DNA of 55,816 nt from Nitrososphaerota archaeon (GCA_024860875.1 JACPSZ010000019.1:1-55816); one strand, 5' to 3'; shown: positions 1 to 9,003, counted from the first letter of the stretch. The notes: generated by a model not told the origin, from the sequence alone. Program-made: numbers and translations.

Positions 1-971
1 GACTCATTTTTCCATATTTCCTCGAGTGAGAGGATCTGCTGTGGGTTATGCACGACGAGGCCCTGCGAGAGTCTCCTTATGCTAGGCAAAAGCTTCAGAA
101 ATTCGTCCTTCCCCACAATCGTGTTTATGGAATACCAGCCCTTCGTAGACAGTTCGCTGATCGTTGGACCCTTCAATGACGGTAATGACTTCAATAACTT
201 CTGCAGGTTCTCCTTCTTCACGTTGAGGAAGATGTGAATCTTCTTCCTTCCATCAACGACACCTTTCAATAGTGTCAGAACGTCAAAGATTTTCTCTCTC
301 TTTGCCTTGTTGGCAGCTGCCTTTTTGTTCGCTATAAGAACTGAAAAAGACTCCATGACAGTTTCTATGGCTTTGAGGTTGTTTTGATCTAACGTTGATC
401 CGGTTTCTATAACATCGAATATTGCGTCAGCATCCTCTGGAGGCTTTGCTTCTGTGGCTCCAAACGAAAGATACAATGAAACCTTTGGATTGTCACCCTT
501 CCTCCACCAAGGAGTTATCATTACAGGGCTTTTGTTGCCGAACCTCTTCCTGTATGATTTGTTCTTCATTATGTATTTTGAAACTAGGTTAAGGTATTCT
601 GTTGAAAATCTGAGTGTCTTTCCCTTCTTGGCGAACTCTTCGATTAACTCGCTCAATGAATTGGCTTTAGTGTCCTTCGAGACTGCCAGAACAATCTTAA
701 TCTTGCCATATTCAAGATTCATCAAAGTTTCCACGTTTGCATTGGTTTCGAGGATCCAGTCCTGCCCTGTTATCCCGATGTCTGCCATACCCTCGCTTAC
801 GATTACGGGGATCTCTTGAGGGCGGAGTATTTTCACTTCTATGGCAGGATCGTTTAGTTTCGGCCTGTACGTTCTGTCCTTCCCGTATATTTTGTAACCA
901 GCATTTTCTATGATTTCATAGGTTGCCTTTTCGAGAGAACCCTTTGGTATTGCGAACTTTATCTTTGTCAT
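1..971 (-). CDS. hisG: ATP phosphoribosyltransferase (HisG), 3' end outside the window
   Basis: First enzyme of histidine biosynthesis, joining PRPP and ATP. The frame opens with ATG at 971 (MTKIKFAIPKGSLEKATYEI, the typical HisG N-terminus) and stays open for 323 codons to the window edge, so the stop is missing. The middle holds the GITGQDW segment of the phosphate-binding core, and the C-terminal third looks like the regulatory domain of the long HisG form. It is transcribed leftwards; its partners lie outside. The leader carries an inverted repeat described separately. Identification rests on reading the translated N-terminus and core; I am confident. Confidence 0.93.
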   Translation of the reverse strand, partial: MTKIKFAIPKGSLEKATYEIIENAGYKIYGKDRTYRPKLNDPAIEVKILRPQEIPVIVSEGMADIGITGQDWILETNANVETLMNLEYGKIKIVLAVSKDTKANSLSELIEEFAKKGKTLRFSTEYLNLVSKYIMKNKSYRKRFGNKSPVMITPWWRKGDNPKVSLYLSFGATEAKPPEDADAIFDVIETGSTLDQNNLKAIETVMESFSVLIANKKAAANKAKREKIFDVLTLLKGVVDGRKKIHIFLNVKKENLQKLLKSLPSLKGPTISELSTKGWYSINTIVGKDEFLKLLPSIRRLSQGLVVHNPQQILSLEEIWKNE

Positions 972-973
972 CT

Positions 974-1070
974 TAATCACTTGGGGGATTTTCAGATTTT
1001 ACAATGAAGGCTAGGCCAGAAATGAACGCAGTCGCCCTCGATGAACGTAATCCCCCACTGTAATCACTTG
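974..1070 (-). promoter_or_regulatory. hisG leader with inverted and direct repeats
   Basis: Just upstream of the hisG ATG, a perfect 9-bp inverted repeat (TGGGGGATT at 982-990 and AATCCCCCA at 1049-1057) overlaps a 10-nt direct repeat TAATCACTTG at 974-983 and 1061-1070. A TATA-like CTAAATAAAG on the minus strand near 1096-1105 could start a leader of about 100 nt. The stem would close a few bases before an AAGTGATT ribosome-binding-like site. It could be an operator pair or an mRNA structure; the function is inferred. Confidence 0.4.
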
Positions 1071-1183
1071 CTATGATGAAAAGATTCTGACGCTTTATTT
1101 AGCCTTTGCGTCTTGATTCTGTTGACTTCCGGGTAATAGGTTAGCAAAAAATGCTGATCGGATCGTGTTAGACACATTATTTG

Positions 1184-2644
1184 TCAATTAAATGCTCCCT
1201 TCGCTCTACCACCAATCTGGTCCCTAGCAGCAGAACTCACGATACTTTTATCCAAATCTTGTATAATCCCTTCTTTGTTATTATAATAATTACCAATAAG
1301 GTTTAGGAACACCCTAATGGACAGCCGTGTTAGCTTCTCAAGTTCTGTAGCCAATTCATTAATAGTAAACTTCCTTTCTCCAATCACGATTGGTTGATTG
1401 TAGGCCCCACCATGCACCAATCGACTCCGTGCACGGTCATAGGCTTTTTTCACAAATTCAAACAGATATTCCCTATTTGCATCGTTTGTTCCTATTAAAG
1501 AGGAGAGGCGGAGAGCTAGGTGATAGGAAAGCTCTTGGATCTCTTTAGAAAATAATGATTCCAAAGAGATCATGAAATCGATAACCCTGTCCTCTGGTAG
1601 AATCTCTTCGATAGCAACTACGAACCTGCGGATAGCAAGATCAACGAACTCTAGTTTCTTTACCTTTGGGAGTAGTTTGCTAAAGTTCTCGTGGAAGATT
1701 TTGAAGCTCGCGACCTCATTTTCCTCGAGCCGATAACGCCCTCCAAGAAGATTGGCCCTCCGATCGGGGAGTATTACAGACGAAAATCCAGTCCCCCATT
1801 CTACCTCTGATTCCCTAAATATCCCGCTAATCCCAACAGCACCAGATTTGAACAACCGAAGGGCGTCTATCAGGTCAGTAAATCTGGGTTCAACTTGCTC
1901 GGATTGCCTGAAGGTGGCTTCAGCTACAAATGGTGACCAATAGACATCACGCGGTGGGATAGATCCTGCCAAACTAAATTCTGGGTATTGCCCCATTCCT
2001 AATACACGATTAAATTCTCTTGAAGTTCTTCTGCGAATTACGACACCGCTGAAGAGCTCTAAACTTTCTACATCCATGGAGAACCAAGGCAAAAGAGCGT
2101 AGTAATGCCGTATGAGTTCTCCCGAAACGTAGTCTTCAAATTCAGTGTAGATTTTGTCGAACTTCATCTCATCAAAATCTAGGGAGGGTTCGGCTTCGAC
2201 ATACTTGCGAAGAAACGTGATGATTGGATCTTCAATCAGATATGGCCGCAAATCTGGCTCCTTTATGACCGTCCCATTGCTATCATGGACCGTTATGAGA
2301 GTTCTGTAATGTTTATTGACCAGCTGCGAGCCTTGCATATAATTTAACAAAGATTGAACTACAGGTAGCTTGCCGATTGCATCCAGACTTCTAAGAACGA
2401 AAAAATCTAGGAGTAGTTTGCGAACATACCTGATGCTAGGAAAACCCCTTTCATCAAGGACTATTTCTTGTGCTATGATCTCATCCGGGCCTTTCCCCTC
2501 TTTTGTCTGGTCTTTCAGATATCTTAGACTCTGAATGACTGATTCTTTCCAATAGCTATGGAGCTCCGAATTTCTTGCCAAGCGGAATTGTTTTGCAGAA
2601 GGACTTTTGTTAAGGTTTGGGTTAGTAGCTTCTGACACCGACAT
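1184..2644 (-). CDS. HEPN (Apea-type) domain protein
   Basis: A 486-residue protein of unknown role whose C-terminal ~150 residues match the Apea-type HEPN fold: a helical stretch with VIDFMISLESLFS, then a FVKKAYDRARSRLVHGG motif carrying the R-x4-H signature of HEPN ribonucleases. The N-terminal ~300 residues are not recognised. HEPN proteins of this kind are often RNases in defence or abortive infection. The gene stands alone between hisG and the propionate operon with no obvious partner. The domain call is fairly sure; the cellular role is inferred. Confidence 0.6.
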   Translation of the reverse strand: MSVSEATNPNLNKSPSAKQFRLARNSELHSYWKESVIQSLRYLKDQTKEGKGPDEIIAQEIVLDERGFPSIRYVRKLLLDFFVLRSLDAIGKLPVVQSLLNYMQGSQLVNKHYRTLITVHDSNGTVIKEPDLRPYLIEDPIITFLRKYVEAEPSLDFDEMKFDKIYTEFEDYVSGELIRHYYALLPWFSMDVESLELFSGVVIRRRTSREFNRVLGMGQYPEFSLAGSIPPRDVYWSPFVAEATFRQSEQVEPRFTDLIDALRLFKSGAVGISGIFRESEVEWGTGFSSVILPDRRANLLGGRYRLEENEVASFKIFHENFSKLLPKVKKLEFVDLAIRRFVVAIEEILPEDRVIDFMISLESLFSKEIQELSYHLALRLSSLIGTNDANREYLFEFVKKAYDRARSRLVHGGAYNQPIVIGERKFTINELATELEKLTRLSIRVFLNLIGNYYNNKEGIIQDLDKSIVSSAARDQIGGRAKGAFN

Positions 2645-2698
2645 CAGTCTAAACTACTGCCCTAGGAAATAGGCTGAGTTACGCATTGGCAAATCGCT

Positions 2699-3067
2699 TC
2701 AGCGCCGTTTCGTAGCCCTCAAGGCAAGGAAACTCGTTACGATCAAAATGGGCTGTAGGACATAAGCTCCAATCAACAGAACCAGCGAAGCGTTGGTATA
2801 TCCTTGCGAAAGCAGTACTGCCATGTGGTCTCTTATTGAAGTATTAACAACCATCACCATAATTGCAAGAACTATGTTGGCAATGAATCCAATTCTACTT
2901 CCTTTTGCAGACAGAGGTATTAGCAGGAAGAAGACTGCAATTAGCACATAAGCCGTATAGACCAAGAATGCAGGAACAGCTAGCTCAATTATCAGCCTTA
3001 TTGATAGAATTCCCAGCAAAACTATTGCGAAGAGCGTTGCGATGACGCAAAGCCGATACTTATCCAT
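2699..3067 (-). CDS. Small four-helix membrane protein
   Basis: A 122-residue hydrophobic protein with about four membrane segments (roughly residues 7-27, 30-52, 60-78 and 92-114) and a basic C-terminal tail. It begins one base after the citrate/methylcitrate synthase stop and is the last gene of the prpD-prpB-synthase transcription unit. I do not recognise a family. Position suggests a role linked to propionate or organic-acid handling, for example a small permease component, but nothing in the sequence proves this. Confidence 0.55.
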   Translation of the reverse strand: MDKYRLCVIATLFAIVLLGILSIRLIIELAVPAFLVYTAYVLIAVFFLLIPLSAKGSRIGFIANIVLAIMVMVVNTSIRDHMAVLLSQGYTNASLVLLIGAYVLQPILIVTSFLALRATKRR

Positions 3068-4228
3068 CTACTTTCGCTTTTCCATCGGAATATACTTCAA
3101 ACTCCTTGCTCCCGTGTATATCGAGCGAGGCCTGATCAAGCGATTATTTTCCTGCTGCTCAATGATATGGGCGCACCAGCCAGCTATGCGGCTGCAGACG
3201 AATATTGGAGTATAGAGTTCAATGGGAATGCCCATCAGCATGTAAATTACAGCACTATAGAGATCAAGGTTCGGATACAGATTCTTTTCCCCGCTCATCT
3301 TCTTCTCCAGTGCAAAGCAGATATCGTACCACTTTGTCTCTCCAATGTATTCCCCAAGATCCTTTGCGTACTTTTTGATGGTGACGGAACGAGGATCTTC
3401 GGTCTTCCTGTGAATTCTGTGTCCAAAGCCCATTATGCGCTCTTTTCTTGCCAGTGCAGCACTAACCCAAGCTTCAGCCTTGCTTGGATCATCAATATCC
3501 ATTAGCATCTTCGCTACGCCTTCGTTCGCTCCTCCGTGTAGAGGGCCTTTGAGAGTCCCTATTGCCGAGGTTACGGCGGAGTAAATATCCGTAAGCGTAG
3601 ATGCTGTGACCCTTGCCGAGAATGTAGATGCGTTGAGTTCATGTTCAGCATAGAGAACCATGGAGACATTGAATATTTTGGCTAGTTTTGGATCGGGCTT
3701 CCTCCCTAGCAGCATGTAAAGGAAGTTCTCCGCATGACCCAAAGAGCCATCCGGCTTTACACTCCTCAAGCCGTGGGCATGGTTGTTGAACTCTGTAAGA
3801 AGCACTGGCATTTGTGCCACAAGTTGGATGGCTCTAGTCATTTTTGCATCCTTTGACGAATCCTGCAAAGTAGAATCGGAAAGGCCGAGCAGGGATACTC
3901 CCGTTCTTAGTACATCCATAGGATGCGCATTAGTAGGCAATTGCTGTATTATCGGAGATACGTCGTCAGGTAGTTTCCTGCTCTTTACAAGTGTGGAGGA
4001 AAAATCTGCAAACTCTTTAGAATTGGGCAGTCTTCCATAGATTAGAAGGTAAGCTACTTCTTCATAACTGGCATTAACCAGATCGGAAACAGAATACCCT
4101 CGGTAGAGTAATTCGCCAGTATCATCATTAAGATAACATATTGCAGTTGTTCCAGCCATGATACCCTCAAGGCCCGGGCTGTAACCGGGATATTCCCGAT
4201 CGACTTCTTTACCCACGAGGACGTCCAA
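3068..4228 (-). CDS. prpC: Citrate synthase / 2-methylcitrate synthase
   Basis: Condenses oxaloacetate with acetyl-CoA or propionyl-CoA. Family landmarks are GLEGIMAGTTAICYLND near the N-terminus, HAHGLRSVKPDGSLGHAENFLYML in outline, HELNASTFSARVTASTLTD, GPLHGGANEGV, MGFGHRIHR and DPRSVTIKKYAKDL. The 386-residue length is normal. The annotated start is TTG at 4228, overlapping prpB by 20 nt; a GGAGG lies only one base before it, so GTG at 4216 is an alternative. Adjacent prpB and prpD favour methylcitrate synthase over the TCA enzyme, but sequence alone cannot separate the two activities. Confidence 0.85.
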   Translation of the reverse strand: MDVLVGKEVDREYPGYSPGLEGIMAGTTAICYLNDDTGELLYRGYSVSDLVNASYEEVAYLLIYGRLPNSKEFADFSSTLVKSRKLPDDVSPIIQQLPTNAHPMDVLRTGVSLLGLSDSTLQDSSKDAKMTRAIQLVAQMPVLLTEFNNHAHGLRSVKPDGSLGHAENFLYMLLGRKPDPKLAKIFNVSMVLYAEHELNASTFSARVTASTLTDIYSAVTSAIGTLKGPLHGGANEGVAKMLMDIDDPSKAEAWVSAALARKERIMGFGHRIHRKTEDPRSVTIKKYAKDLGEYIGETKWYDICFALEKKMSGEKNLYPNLDLYSAVIYMLMGIPIELYTPIFVCSRIAGWCAHIIEQQENNRLIRPRSIYTGARSLKYIPMEKRK

Positions 4229-5087
4229 GCCTCCGATCTATTTTTTCATATTCATTATAGTTGATTATGTCGTAAATCTGCTTGCGAGTGTGCATCTTGG
4301 AGAGCAATTTCTTTTGGGTACCATTTTTCTTCAATTCCTTTAACGCCTCCTCGACTGCCTTTGTCATCGTTCTAAAAGCTGTCATAGGGAATATCACTAT
4401 GCTGTACCCCATCTCGTTGAATTCTCTTGCTAAAATGTAAGGCGTCTTGCCGAATTCGGTCATGTTTGCCATCAAAGGAACTTTAACAGCCTTTGAAAAC
4501 TTACTGAACTCTACCCTTGATTCTAGCGCTTCGGGGAATATTACATCTGCACCGGCTTTAGCATACGCTTGAGCCCTCTTTATCGCTTCGTTCAAACCTT
4601 CGACAGCTCTGGCATCTGTCCTAGCTATTATGATGAAATCGGGATCCTGCCTTGCTTCGACGGCAGCCTTTATCTTCTGAACCATAGTTTCTGTTGAAAC
4701 CAATTCCTTGCCTGGCAGATGGCCGCACTTTTTCGGCATAACCTGATCCTCAATATGCACAGCAGCAATACTCACTCTCTCGAACTCCTGCACAGTCCTC
4801 ATAACATTCAGAACTTCGCCAAAGCCAGTATCAATGTCTGCTATTGCAGGTATGCTGACGCTGTTCGCTATCGCCGAAGCCTGCTCTGCAACCTCTGACA
4901 TGCTAAGAAGGCCCAAATCTGGCAATCCTCTCGCATTTGCTAAACCTGCTCCAGAAATGTACACGGCTTCGAAGCCAAGCCTCTCCGCGATCATTGCAGT
5001 AATTGCATTGAATACGCCAGGTACAACTACAGTGTTATCCTTGATTAGTTTCCTTAATCGCGATGCTTTGCTCAAGCTCTTTGGCAT
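4209..5087 (-). CDS. prpB: 2-methylisocitrate lyase (PrpB)
   Basis: ICL/PEPM-family lyase that splits 2-methylisocitrate to pyruvate and succinate. It shows the N-terminal PGVFNAITAMIAERLGFEAV segment, metal-binding AIADIDTGFG, the catalytic loop KKCGHLPGKELV and IIARTDARAVEG. The frame is open further upstream to 5144, but ATG at 5087 is preferred: it follows AAAGGTGGGC and overlaps the prpD stop by one base (TGATG). This gives 292 residues, normal for PrpB. It is translated between prpD and the synthase, so the three methylcitrate-cycle steps are coupled. Confidence 0.88.
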   Translation of the reverse strand: MPKSLSKASRLRKLIKDNTVVVPGVFNAITAMIAERLGFEAVYISGAGLANARGLPDLGLLSMSEVAEQASAIANSVSIPAIADIDTGFGEVLNVMRTVQEFERVSIAAVHIEDQVMPKKCGHLPGKELVSTETMVQKIKAAVEARQDPDFIIIARTDARAVEGLNEAIKRAQAYAKAGADVIFPEALESRVEFSKFSKAVKVPLMANMTEFGKTPYILAREFNEMGYSIVIFPMTAFRTMTKAVEEALKELKKNGTQKKLLSKMHTRKQIYDIINYNEYEKIDRRLGRPRG

Positions 5088-6457
5088 CAGCCCACCTTTA
5101 CCATGGACATAATATCTCCGATGTCGCTCTTCTCCATGCTCCATAAAGAGTCCAAAACCTTCTCAGTCTTTGCCCTGTCCAATTTTCTCATTGCCAAACT
5201 CCTGAACTTCTCCTCGAGTTCTCTATCAGTCATATAGTTCTTTGGATGCCCTCTTGGATGATCAACCTGTTTGACGTATTTTCGGTGAGAAGTATGAACT
5301 ATTATGCGATTAGTCATCTTCTCTGGATAGTTTTTGGTAAATTGCTTATCCTCTCTAACCGTAACATTCTGCAGTAAGCTATGCAGTTTCTTGTCCCTTA
5401 TGCGTTTAATGGAAAATGAATCCATTGTTATAGTGCCATCCATGAGGGCGACAGCAACGCAATAGGGAAGGCTATGATCCGCAGTCTCTCTGGTTTGAGG
5501 GTTCCACCTCTCTCTCCCGCTCCCAATAATTTCAATAGCAGCGTCAAAGCTCTGAATTTCTACTGACTTTATGGAAGATATGAAGTTCTTGCCCTCATTT
5601 TTCTGCAATTTTCTCCTCAAATCAAGTGCGGCTTCGACCGCGCTCTGCGCATGGTATTCAACGGGGAAGTGCTTGATGTAGGTTTCAAGAATCTTGAAGG
5701 GAATTTTATTGTTTCCGAATTTCTGCAATTCAAATTGTCCGGAAACAAGTTTCATGAAACCTTTTTCGCCTTCAAAGATTGGAGCGGGCCCCGTCATTCC
5801 TTCTCTAGCAAGCAAAGCGGCAAATACGCCATTTCTCGCAGCATTGGCAAATGCGCAGCCTTTCCACATGGATAATTCTCCAACCCTTGTCTGCCTTAAC
5901 GCTACGTTTGCAACCCCTGCAAGCCCAAGAGCATGTTTCATAGATTCTTTTGAAAGTTTCATCAGTTTGGCTGAGCATAGGGCTGTTGAGAACGCTCCAT
6001 AAGTAACATGATCCCAGCCTCGTGAACGAAGCGATGCCGTATCACACAATCTGCATTGAACTTCATATGCCAGTACTATAGCAGTTATTAGATCTCTGCC
6101 AGAAGCACCCTCAGTTTCAGCAACGGCAAGTGCAGCAGCTATGTTGTCGCTCGGATGCGCAGGTTCTTTTGAAAGGTATGTATCGTTGCAGTCTAAGTAG
6201 CGTATCATCGCTCCGTTGGCAAACGTTGCCAAATCTGGAAGCGTTTTATTGGAGGTTCCGAGTACTGTTGCTCCCTTTGAAACATTTACGGAATTAGCTA
6301 TCTTTCTTGCAATCCTGCAGGGCTCGGCATCAAAGGCTCCAATTGCACAGCCGAAACTGTCAATCACCCTCCTTTTAACCTCATGAATAACGTCTTTAGG
6401 AAGATCGCTAAGCTGCAAACCATGCGCATAACTGCTCAGATATTCTGCAATTGTCAT
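5087..6457 (-). CDS. prpD: MmgE/PrpD family 2-methylcitrate dehydratase
   Basis: Dehydrates 2-methylcitrate in the methylcitrate cycle. A 456-residue MmgE/PrpD protein: VIHEVKRRVIDSFGCAIGA at the N-terminus, NGAMIRYLDCNDTYL, HPSDNIAAALAVAE, and FPVEYHAQSAVEAALDLR in the second half, all characteristic of the family. It is the first gene of a leftward operon with prpB and the citrate-synthase-like gene, which is the best support for this substrate over other PrpD-family activities. The ATG at 6457 follows a short AT-rich spacer shared with the divergent htpX gene. Confidence 0.87.
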   Translation of the reverse strand: MTIAEYLSSYAHGLQLSDLPKDVIHEVKRRVIDSFGCAIGAFDAEPCRIARKIANSVNVSKGATVLGTSNKTLPDLATFANGAMIRYLDCNDTYLSKEPAHPSDNIAAALAVAETEGASGRDLITAIVLAYEVQCRLCDTASLRSRGWDHVTYGAFSTALCSAKLMKLSKESMKHALGLAGVANVALRQTRVGELSMWKGCAFANAARNGVFAALLAREGMTGPAPIFEGEKGFMKLVSGQFELQKFGNNKIPFKILETYIKHFPVEYHAQSAVEAALDLRRKLQKNEGKNFISSIKSVEIQSFDAAIEIIGSGRERWNPQTRETADHSLPYCVAVALMDGTITMDSFSIKRIRDKKLHSLLQNVTVREDKQFTKNYPEKMTNRIIVHTSHRKYVKQVDHPRGHPKNYMTDRELEEKFRSLAMRKLDRAKTEKVLDSLWSMEKSDIGDIMSMVKVG

Positions 6458-6512
6458 CTAATTGGCCAGACCTGAATTGTAGGGCAATAAAACTTTAAAA
6501 GAAAATTCAATT
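6458..6512. promoter_or_regulatory. Divergent promoter region prpD / htpX
   Basis: The 55-bp spacer separates the prpD start (minus) and the htpX start (plus). It contains one AT-rich core, AATAAAACTTTAAAAG at 6486-6501, which can be read as a TATA-like box in both directions. Such spacing implies very short leaders or leaderless mRNAs on both sides. The exact transcription starts cannot be read from sequence. Confidence 0.5.
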
Positions 6513-7502
6513 ATGCTATCATCAGAAATGGGTCTAATCAAACTAAGGTTCACCATAGCAGCAACGCTGGCTGTGCTCATAGGGCTTTCCACGCTCTTTT
6601 TCACCATATTCTTGAGGCTACTGGGAAGTTTCAGCATCTACAGCATGCTGGCAATGGTAATAGCATTCAACCTCATACAATGGGTAGTCGCTCCATATCT
6701 CATAGGTGCAATATACAGAGTCAAGGAGCTACCAGAGTCAAGCAACCCGAAACTGCACTCATACGTCAGAAGAATTGCTGAAAGCACGAGGATAAATGTT
6801 CCAAAACTCATGATCTCAAGCTTAAGAATTCCCAATGCTTTTGCATACGGCTCTCCTCTAACTGGCAACAGAGTAGCAGTTACACAGGGGCTCTTGGACA
6901 CCCTAGAAGATGAAGAGGTTGAAGCAGTACTCGGTCATGAACTTGGCCATCTAAAGCATAGAGATGTTCAAGTTATGATGTTCGCTTCTGTCCTTCCATC
7001 AGTATTCTACTACATCGGGTATTCGTTCATGTGGTCGAGCATGCTCGGAGGGAGGAGAAGGAATGACAGCGGAGGGATATTTCTGATTGCCATAGGTTCT
7101 ATGGTGATATATTTTGTTCTAAGTCTGCTGGTCATGGGTCTTTCGAGGCTGAGGGAGCATTACGCGGATACGCATGCAGTGGCACATGTGAACGACGGTG
7201 CAAGGAAGCTCTCGGAGGCCCTTGCAAAGATCTCAACCTTCTCGCAGAGATCTAAGATGGATAGTAAATCCATGCATGTTGCAGGGTTCAAGACGCTGCT
7301 CTTCAGCGATCCAGATACATCGCGCAGGGATGCTATGGAGATAGGCGCTTCAAGATATAGAACCTCGGATCAAATGCTTGTGGAGCAGGTAATGTCAAGG
7401 AAGCTGACGACTGCGGACAGGGTGCTTGAACTCTTCTCCACCCATCCAAACATGGTAAAAAGGATAAGACTGCTGCGCGATCTGGGCATAAAGAGGCAAT
7501 AA
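6513..7502 (+). CDS. htpX: HtpX-like membrane zinc protease (M48)
   Basis: Membrane-bound M48 metalloprotease that degrades misfolded membrane proteins. The zinc motif HELGH lies in VEAVLGHELGHLKHRDVQ (about residues 139-157), with the third ligand in LREHYADTHAV. Two membrane segments precede the catalytic site (about residues 13-37 and 42-65) and two follow it (about 160-178 and 190-212). The 329-residue length is typical. ATG at 6513 or at 6528 (MGLIKLRF) are both possible. It is transcribed away from the prp operon and stands alone. Confidence 0.9.
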   Translation: MLSSEMGLIKLRFTIAATLAVLIGLSTLFFTIFLRLLGSFSIYSMLAMVIAFNLIQWVVAPYLIGAIYRVKELPESSNPKLHSYVRRIAESTRINVPKLMISSLRIPNAFAYGSPLTGNRVAVTQGLLDTLEDEEVEAVLGHELGHLKHRDVQVMMFASVLPSVFYYIGYSFMWSSMLGGRRRNDSGGIFLIAIGSMVIYFVLSLLVMGLSRLREHYADTHAVAHVNDGARKLSEALAKISTFSQRSKMDSKSMHVAGFKTLLFSDPDTSRRDAMEIGASRYRTSDQMLVEQVMSRKLTTADRVLELFSTHPNMVKRIRLLRDLGIKRQ

Positions 7503-7535
7503 TTCATAGAATTTCAGCATGAGAGAGGCATAGGC

Positions 7536-7571
7536 TTAAATAGCGTTCTTGCGCGAGGCCTCATTGGTGAT
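7536..7571 (+). promoter_or_regulatory. TATA box and strong ribosome-binding site of the 56-residue gene
   Basis: TTAAATAG at 7536-7543 is a good archaeal TATA box, predicting a start near 7566. GGTGAT at 7566-7571, matching the 16S 3' end, lies eight bases before the ATG at 7580. Both signals are stronger than at most genes here and support the small ORF as a real, well-expressed gene. Confidence 0.6.
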
Positions 7572-7579
7572 ACGATTTA

Positions 7580-7750
7580 ATGGCTGAGAAGTATACAAAG
7601 GGTCAGACATGGGGAGCACTCAAGAAGGCTTGGAAGGCCTACAAAATCGCAAAGGTCCAGAAAGACAAGGCAAAGTTGAAGACGTACTCTGAGAGGATAA
7701 GGACACTGCAGAAGGAGTTAGGCCTGAAGCAAGCAGAGTTCAAGGACTAA
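7580..7750 (+). CDS. Small basic protein (56 residues)
   Basis: A short gene between htpX and the glycosyltransferase encoding a 56-residue, lysine-rich protein beginning MAEKYTKGQTWGALKKAWKA and ending LGLKQAEFKD. It is almost wholly charged and helical, with about one third Lys, Arg, Glu or Asp, so it may be a small nucleic-acid-binding or helical adaptor protein. No family is recognised. The strong promoter and ribosome-binding site, together with the following T-rich terminator, argue that it is expressed as a separate unit. Confidence 0.6.
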   Translation: MAEKYTKGQTWGALKKAWKAYKIAKVQKDKAKLKTYSERIRTLQKELGLKQAEFKD

Positions 7751-7762
7751 AAACCTTCCACT

Positions 7763-7780
7763 CTTTTCTTTTTTTTATTT
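7763..7780 (+). terminator. T-rich archaeal terminator
   Basis: A run of T tracts (TCTTTTCTTTTTTTTATTTTTT) directly follows the stop of the 56-residue gene, the usual archaeal termination signal. It also covers the 3' end of the convergent glycosyltransferase gene. Confidence 0.6.
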
Positions 7781-7781
7781 T

Positions 7782-8990
7782 TTAGAATTCTATTTCTGCC
7801 GTATTGTATTCTCTCCCTCTCCATACAATCTTCTTCCTGAAGGCGTTTTTGTAGGAAGCAATCAGCATGCTTAGGCCGAAAAGAAAGCCTCCAAGAGGAG
7901 ATGCAAGGACGTAAATTGGAGACAGTTTCAGCGAACCAAGCACCTCTATTGACGATGCCAGTAACGCAAGAATGCCTGAAATTAATGAAAGAGTGAAAAT
8001 AATTTCAGAGAAGGCCACGCCTTGAAAATACCACAGCAAAGATGCAACAAGTCCAACAAATGGTAGAATTGTGACGATAACAGTACCTACTGCGAATGCT
8101 ACCCCTCTCGATGGGTTTATGTTGATCGAGAATGAAGCAATCCTCTCCATTGCGTGCATAACATCTGCAAGGCTTTTTGCCCAGACCGAAGTCAAGCTGT
8201 CTAAGGCATCAAGCATCATTATCCTCTGGCCTTTCTGCTTTGCAAGAAAGCCCAACGCCCTGTCCTCTATCAGGGATTTTCTGACAACTTCATGCCTGCC
8301 GATTTCAACATACTTGCTCCTTTGAATAAGGAAAAAGCTCCCAAAGACGTAGGCAAAAGGATCTTTTTGATCATTTACCCTTAACGGAGAATATAGAACC
8401 AGTAGCACATGAATAAAGATAGGCTGGATAAGTTTTGCCCAGAAGCTTTTGCACAGTATTCTCGGCATCAGCGTAAGAACTTCAATATTCTTTGACAGAG
8501 CAAAATGCAAAGCTCTTGAGATCAAGTTCTTTTCAAATTCAACGTCTGCATCCGTGAAAAGCAGCCATTCTCCGCTGGAGTTCCTGAAACCCTCTTCGCA
8601 CGCCCATGTCTTACCCGTCCAGTCCTCTGGCTTCTCCTTTACCGAAACTATTTTGCAGTCTTTGTGCTTGACTGCAAAATCCTTTGCAATTTGAGGACTT
8701 TTGTCAGTTGACTGATCATCAACTAATACAATCTCGATGTTAGGATAGTTCTGCTGGGTTAGAGATGAAAATAATTTGGGAAGGTTAGCCTCCTCGTTCC
8801 TGAAGGGCACTACAATTGAAACAAGAGGCTTTTCTGCAAATGAAACTACTTCTTTTGGGAGCTTTGGAAGATGTCTACCTATTGTTATTCGCTTTTTGAT
8901 TGAAACTACCATTACGAGTGACGATCCAAGTAGAAGCAATGCGAGCAGTGCAAGCGGCAGTTCCATCGACTGCATCGACAGACCAAGCAT
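7782..8990 (-). CDS. Family 2 glycosyltransferase (CrtQ/HpnB-like)
   Basis: Membrane-attached GT2 enzyme of 402 residues. The catalytic GT-A domain shows VSIVVPFRNEEANLPKLFSS, VLVDDQSTDKS, EDWTGKTWACEEGF and the metal-binding DxD in LLFTDADVEFE. The TGKTWA segment is typical of the hopanoid/carotenoid-associated GT2 branch. One membrane helix precedes the domain (residues 10-30) and about three follow it (residues 300-385). The likely acceptor is a lipid; the exact product cannot be read. It is transcribed convergently with the 56-residue gene. Confidence 0.78.
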   Translation of the reverse strand: MLGLSMQSMELPLALLALLLLGSSLVMVVSIKKRITIGRHLPKLPKEVVSFAEKPLVSIVVPFRNEEANLPKLFSSLTQQNYPNIEIVLVDDQSTDKSPQIAKDFAVKHKDCKIVSVKEKPEDWTGKTWACEEGFRNSSGEWLLFTDADVEFEKNLISRALHFALSKNIEVLTLMPRILCKSFWAKLIQPIFIHVLLVLYSPLRVNDQKDPFAYVFGSFFLIQRSKYVEIGRHEVVRKSLIEDRALGFLAKQKGQRIMMLDALDSLTSVWAKSLADVMHAMERIASFSININPSRGVAFAVGTVIVTILPFVGLVASLLWYFQGVAFSEIIFTLSLISGILALLASSIEVLGSLKLSPIYVLASPLGGFLFGLSMLIASYKNAFRKKIVWRGREYNTAEIEF

Positions 8991-9003
8991 TATTTATTCA
9001 GAA

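Noticed and set aside
454-819. Plus-strand ORF of 121 residues
   Set aside because: It is the antisense of hisG, whose protein is clearly recognisable.
4209-5144. PrpB starting at 5144
   Set aside because: The added 19 residues lie inside prpD and are not part of the family; ATG 5087 has a ribosome-binding site and the TGATG overlap.
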